This document shows positions 5,426 to 6,271 of a DNA stretch of 6,271 nucleotides, piece after piece. Position 1 is the first letter of the stretch; each line of letters starts with the position of its first letter. Under the pieces are notes generated by a model, which worked only from the letters and a program-made list of their open reading frames with translations, was not told the origin of the DNA and ran no database searches. The translations under genes and the position numbers were made by a program. Source of the stretch: Chitinophagaceae bacterium (lineage in GTDB: Bacteria; Bacteroidota; Bacteroidia; Chitinophagales; Chitinophagaceae); contig DNMB01000198.1 of the NCBI GenBank assembly GCA_003489485.1, forward strand, positions 7,412 to 13,682, written 5' to 3'.

Positions 5426-6271
5426 TCAAAACCCTTTTTTCTCTGTTGGGGTCGTGGGCGGGTTTTTAACAAACTTTTCGAGCCAGTCGAACTGCTCGGC
5501 CAGTACATGCAGCAGATTTTCTTTACCCGCATAGCCGTGCGATTCATAGGGCAGACTCACGTAGCGGGCCGTTCCGCCATGGCCTTTGATGGCATTGTAC
5601 ATGCGCTCACTTTGTATGGGGAACGTGCCGGTGTTGTTGTCCATCTCGCCATGAATGAGCAAGATGGGCGTTTTGATCTGGTTGGCATAGCTGAATGGGC
5701 TCATGCGGTTATAGAGATCGGAAGCTTCCCAATAGCTGCGATCTTCGTTTTGAAACCCAAAGGGGGTCAGCGTACGGTTATACGCTCCACTTCTGGCAAT
5801 GCCTGCTTTGAACAATTTTGTATGGGCCAGCAAATTGGCCGTCATAAAAGCGCCGTAGCTGTGACCGCCTACGGCCACGCGAGCCGGATCGCCGACGCCC
5901 ATCGAGTCGAGGGCATGAATGGCGGCACTGGCATTCAACGTAAGTTGTTCTATGAAATTATCATTGGGTTTGCTCTCTGGCGATGTGGCTACGATGGGCA
6001 TTTCGGCATTATTGAGCACCGCATAACCTTGGGTTACGTAAAATACGGGTGAGCCTCCGTTCAAATAGGTAAAGCGGTGTTCGCTGCCTCTGATCTGCGC
6101 CGCGTCGGCCGCTGAATTGTACTCTGCCGGATAGGCCCAGATCAGCACCGGTAATTTTCCGTCTCGGCCGGCGTCGTAGCCTTTGGGCAAATACAACTCG
6201 CCCGTAAGCGTAATGCCGTCGGCGCGTTTATAGAATATCTTTTGTTTACGCACTCCTTGCATGGCCGGGTA
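5426..6271 (-). CDS. S9D glutamyl endopeptidase-like serine peptidase (C-terminal part, 5' end outside window)
   Basis: The catalytic alpha/beta-hydrolase domain of a prolyl-oligopeptidase-family serine peptidase. The frame stays open through the right edge: codons Tyr-Pro-Ala precede the methionine at 6262, so that ATG is internal and the N-terminal propeller lies outside. Numbering from that methionine: IWAYPAEY (41-48), PIVATSPESKPND (89-101), catalytic Ser135 in GGHSYGAFM, ARSGAYNRTLTPFGFQ (156-171), Asp208 in HGEMDNNTGTFP and His242 in YESHGY; the triad is complete. HGEMDNN-TGTFP-QSER and ARSGAYNRTLTPFGFQ are, from memory, characteristic of subfamily S9D, which includes plant chloroplast glutamyl endopeptidase, rather than DPP IV or prolyl oligopeptidase. 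Glu specificity is inferred from that likeness. The tail ends in a Pro/Thr/Lys-rich stretch and TGA at 5426-5428. Full-length S9D proteins are about 800 aa and in Bacteroidota usually have signal peptides; neither can be checked here. The oxoamine synthase gene follows after 87 bp. Confidence 0.92.
   Translation of the reverse strand, partial: YPAMQGVRKQKIFYKRADGITLTGELYLPKGYDAGRDGKLPVLIWAYPAEYNSAADAAQIRGSEHRFTYLNGGSPVFYVTQGYAVLNNAEMPIVATSPESKPNDNFIEQLTLNASAAIHALDSMGVGDPARVAVGGHSYGAFMTANLLAHTKLFKAGIARSGAYNRTLTPFGFQNEDRSYWEASDLYNRMSPFSYANQIKTPILLIHGEMDNNTGTFPIQSERMYNAIKGHGGTARYVSLPYESHGYAGKENLLHVLAEQFDWLEKFVKNPPTTPTEKKGF

Noticed and set aside
5507..6052. A 181-codon open frame on the + strand opposite the S9D peptidase gene
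   Set aside because: It lies wholly antisense to a gene with intact catalytic motifs, shows no recognisable domain, and is explained by the codon use of the real gene.
5426..6262. Treating the methionine at 6262 as the start of a complete 278-aa hydrolase
   Set aside because: The frame remains open upstream to the window edge (Tyr-Pro-Ala precede it), and S9D proteins have a large N-terminal propeller, so this is an internal methionine.
1..6271. Search for CRISPR arrays, tRNA genes, insertion sequences, toxin-antitoxin or defence genes
   Set aside because: Nothing with the needed repeats, inverted ends, cloverleaf or protein motifs was seen; all but about 340 bases are covered by five identifiable genes.

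Overview
The window looks like ordinary chromosome from a member of the Bacteroidota, most likely the Chitinophagia/Chitinophagaceae (lineage is inference). Reasons: a mitochondrial-type aconitase; start codons preceded by A/T-rich leaders without Shine-Dalgarno sequences; a match to the Bacteroidota -7 promoter element TAnnTTTG; and a secreted DPP IV of the Bacteroidota type. There are five protein genes, two of them cut by the window edges. I see no tRNA, rRNA, CRISPR array, insertion sequence or phage gene.

Layout. From the left edge to 1104 (+ strand) lies the C-terminal half of aconitate hydratase. It converges, across a 42-bp gap, on a minus-strand ubiX-type flavin prenyltransferase (1147-1710). 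A 214-bp non-coding gap (1711-1924) follows. It contains a textbook intrinsic terminator hairpin whose T-run points along the + strand, the wrong way for both flanking genes, plus an 18-bp inverted repeat. Next, all on the minus strand and read right to left, come the C-terminal part of an S9D-type (glutamyl endopeptidase-like) serine peptidase (5426 to the right edge), an alpha-oxoamine synthase of unassigned substrate (4079-5338), and a complete secreted dipeptidyl peptidase IV (1925-4072).

How the genes relate. The oxoamine synthase and DPP IV genes are 6 bp apart and almost certainly share a transcript. A probable promoter for this pair lies in the 87-bp gap upstream, just after the S9D gene. 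The two S9 peptidases on either side of the oxoamine synthase could act in sequence on extracytoplasmic protein: endopeptidase cuts followed by removal of Xaa-Pro/Xaa-Ala dipeptides. The oxoamine synthase is a PLP enzyme that condenses an amino acid with an acyl-CoA or acyl-ACP. Several signature positions resemble serine palmitoyltransferase, so a role in sphingolipid- or sulfonolipid-type membrane lipids is possible but not shown. Aconitase (TCA cycle) and UbiX (prenyl-FMN cofactor) are housekeeping genes without an evident link to the rest.

I do not see a clear new defence, mobile or biosynthetic system. The best leads are the unexplained + strand terminator and leader-like elements in 1711-1924, and the unassigned oxoamine synthase.
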